A stretch of DNA of 38,908 nt from Bhargavaea ullalensis (lineage in GTDB: Bacteria > Bacillota > Bacilli > Bacillales_A > Planococcaceae), in assembly GCF_040545425.1 (NCBI RefSeq), contig NZ_JBEPLW010000022.1. One strand, 5' to 3'. The notes below the pieces were generated by a model. That model saw only the letters and a list, made by a program, of their open reading frames with translations. It was not told the DNA's origin and searched no databases. A program made the translations under genes and the position numbers. Below are positions 38,640-38,908 of the stretch, in pieces. The stretch's first letter is position 1. Each line of letters begins with the position of its first letter.

Positions 38640-38908
38640 TGGCCCCAAGAGGTCGCTGAATAAGAGCCGACACTCACATTGTGTCGGCTCAGACTGTAGA
38701 CAAAGTGAGCCTAATGCTCCTTTGGCTACAGTTTTTCTTTTTCCTGAACATCCTTCGGATTTCCGCTACGGGCCCTCGCTTACCGCGGGCGTTGCCTTAG
38801 CCTCCTCGAGCTACGCTCTGCGGGGTCTTCGGCTAACGCTTTTCCCGCAGGTGTCTCGGGCCCTCCGCTTCAATCCACCTTAAGCGTGTTGAGACAAGCG
38901 GTTTCTGT
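38640..38908. mobile_element. Probable edge of a dispersed or insertion element
   Basis: From about 38640 (GGCTGGCCCCAAGAGGTCGC) to the window end the sequence is non-coding in all frames. It resembles, from memory, conserved sequence seen next to IS1182-type transposases and at dispersed intergenic elements in Bacillales (CCTCGAGC, GCGGGGTCTTCGGC, CCCGCAG and TCTCGGGCCCTCCGC segments). No transposase or terminal inverted repeat is visible inside the window, so the type is unproven. Confidence 0.4.
38664..38742 (+). terminator. Two consecutive hairpins downstream of nadE
   Basis: The first is a perfect 10-bp stem, GAGCCGACAC (38664-38673) with GTGTCGGCTC (38681-38690). The second is a 16-bp stem with one bulge and one mismatch: ACTGTAG, CAAAG, GAGC (38693-38710) with GCTC, CTTTG, CTACAGT (38716-38732), then T5-C-T5. 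The second is a good intrinsic terminator. Confidence 0.8.

Overview
This window looks like chromosomal DNA of a high-G+C member of the Bacillales, probably Planococcaceae (Bhargavaea-like; this placement is inference). The supporting signs are strong GGAGG-type ribosome sites, several likely TTG starts, a SAM-I (S-box) riboswitch, a PerR-type box, CcpA-type cre sites, and close relatives of Bacillus subtilis YunD, KatX, MetI, YxjG/YxjH, PncB and NadE. I annotate 34 protein-coding genes. I see no rRNA, tRNA, CRISPR array or prophage. The last ~270 bp look like the edge of a dispersed or mobile element.

Layout. 1-550: two tandem-repeat arrays and a terminator. 0.5-3.2 kb: a Tat-exported GMC dehydrogenase with its subunit 3. 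3.4-6.6 kb: a giant DUF2339 membrane protein and a short-chain dehydrogenase. 6.6-9.8 kb: a YunD-type phosphoesterase, a hypothetical protein and an MBL hydrolase. 9.8-12.3 kb: a KatX-type catalase behind a PerR-type box, then a methyltransferase. 12.5-13.8 kb: a GltS symporter. 14-18.1 kb: a TetM-like GTPase, a pseudouridine synthase and an MFS pump. 18.2-23.4 kb: two paralogous DAACS carriers flanking a PadR / permease-prefix / beta-propeller operon. 23.4-24.2 kb: large tandem arrays. 24.2-25.6 kb: a membrane-anchored serine protease and a small membrane protein. 25.7-33.9 kb: a sulfur block, with an acyl-CoA-dehydrogenase-like enzyme plus cystine-type ABC transporter operon and an S-box-controlled metI-yxjG-like operon. 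34.1-36.1 kb: an FMN reductase, a small acidic protein and a cysteine-rich protein. 36.2-38.6 kb: pncB-nadE (NAD salvage).

Regulation. gltS and both DAACS carriers carry nearly the same cre-like 16-mer at or just after their start regions, which suggests common carbon-catabolite control of acidic amino acid or dicarboxylate uptake. The two sulfur operons share an identical 13-mer upstream.

The strongest candidate for an undescribed system is a set of six tandem arrays. Each has a rigid 20- or 21-bp period (about two helical turns) but a different sequence. They sit only in intergenic space beyond 3' gene ends, mostly between convergent genes. Several alternate two unit variants and keep a conserved half-unit beside a variable half-unit. 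They do not look coding, and I know of no described function for them.
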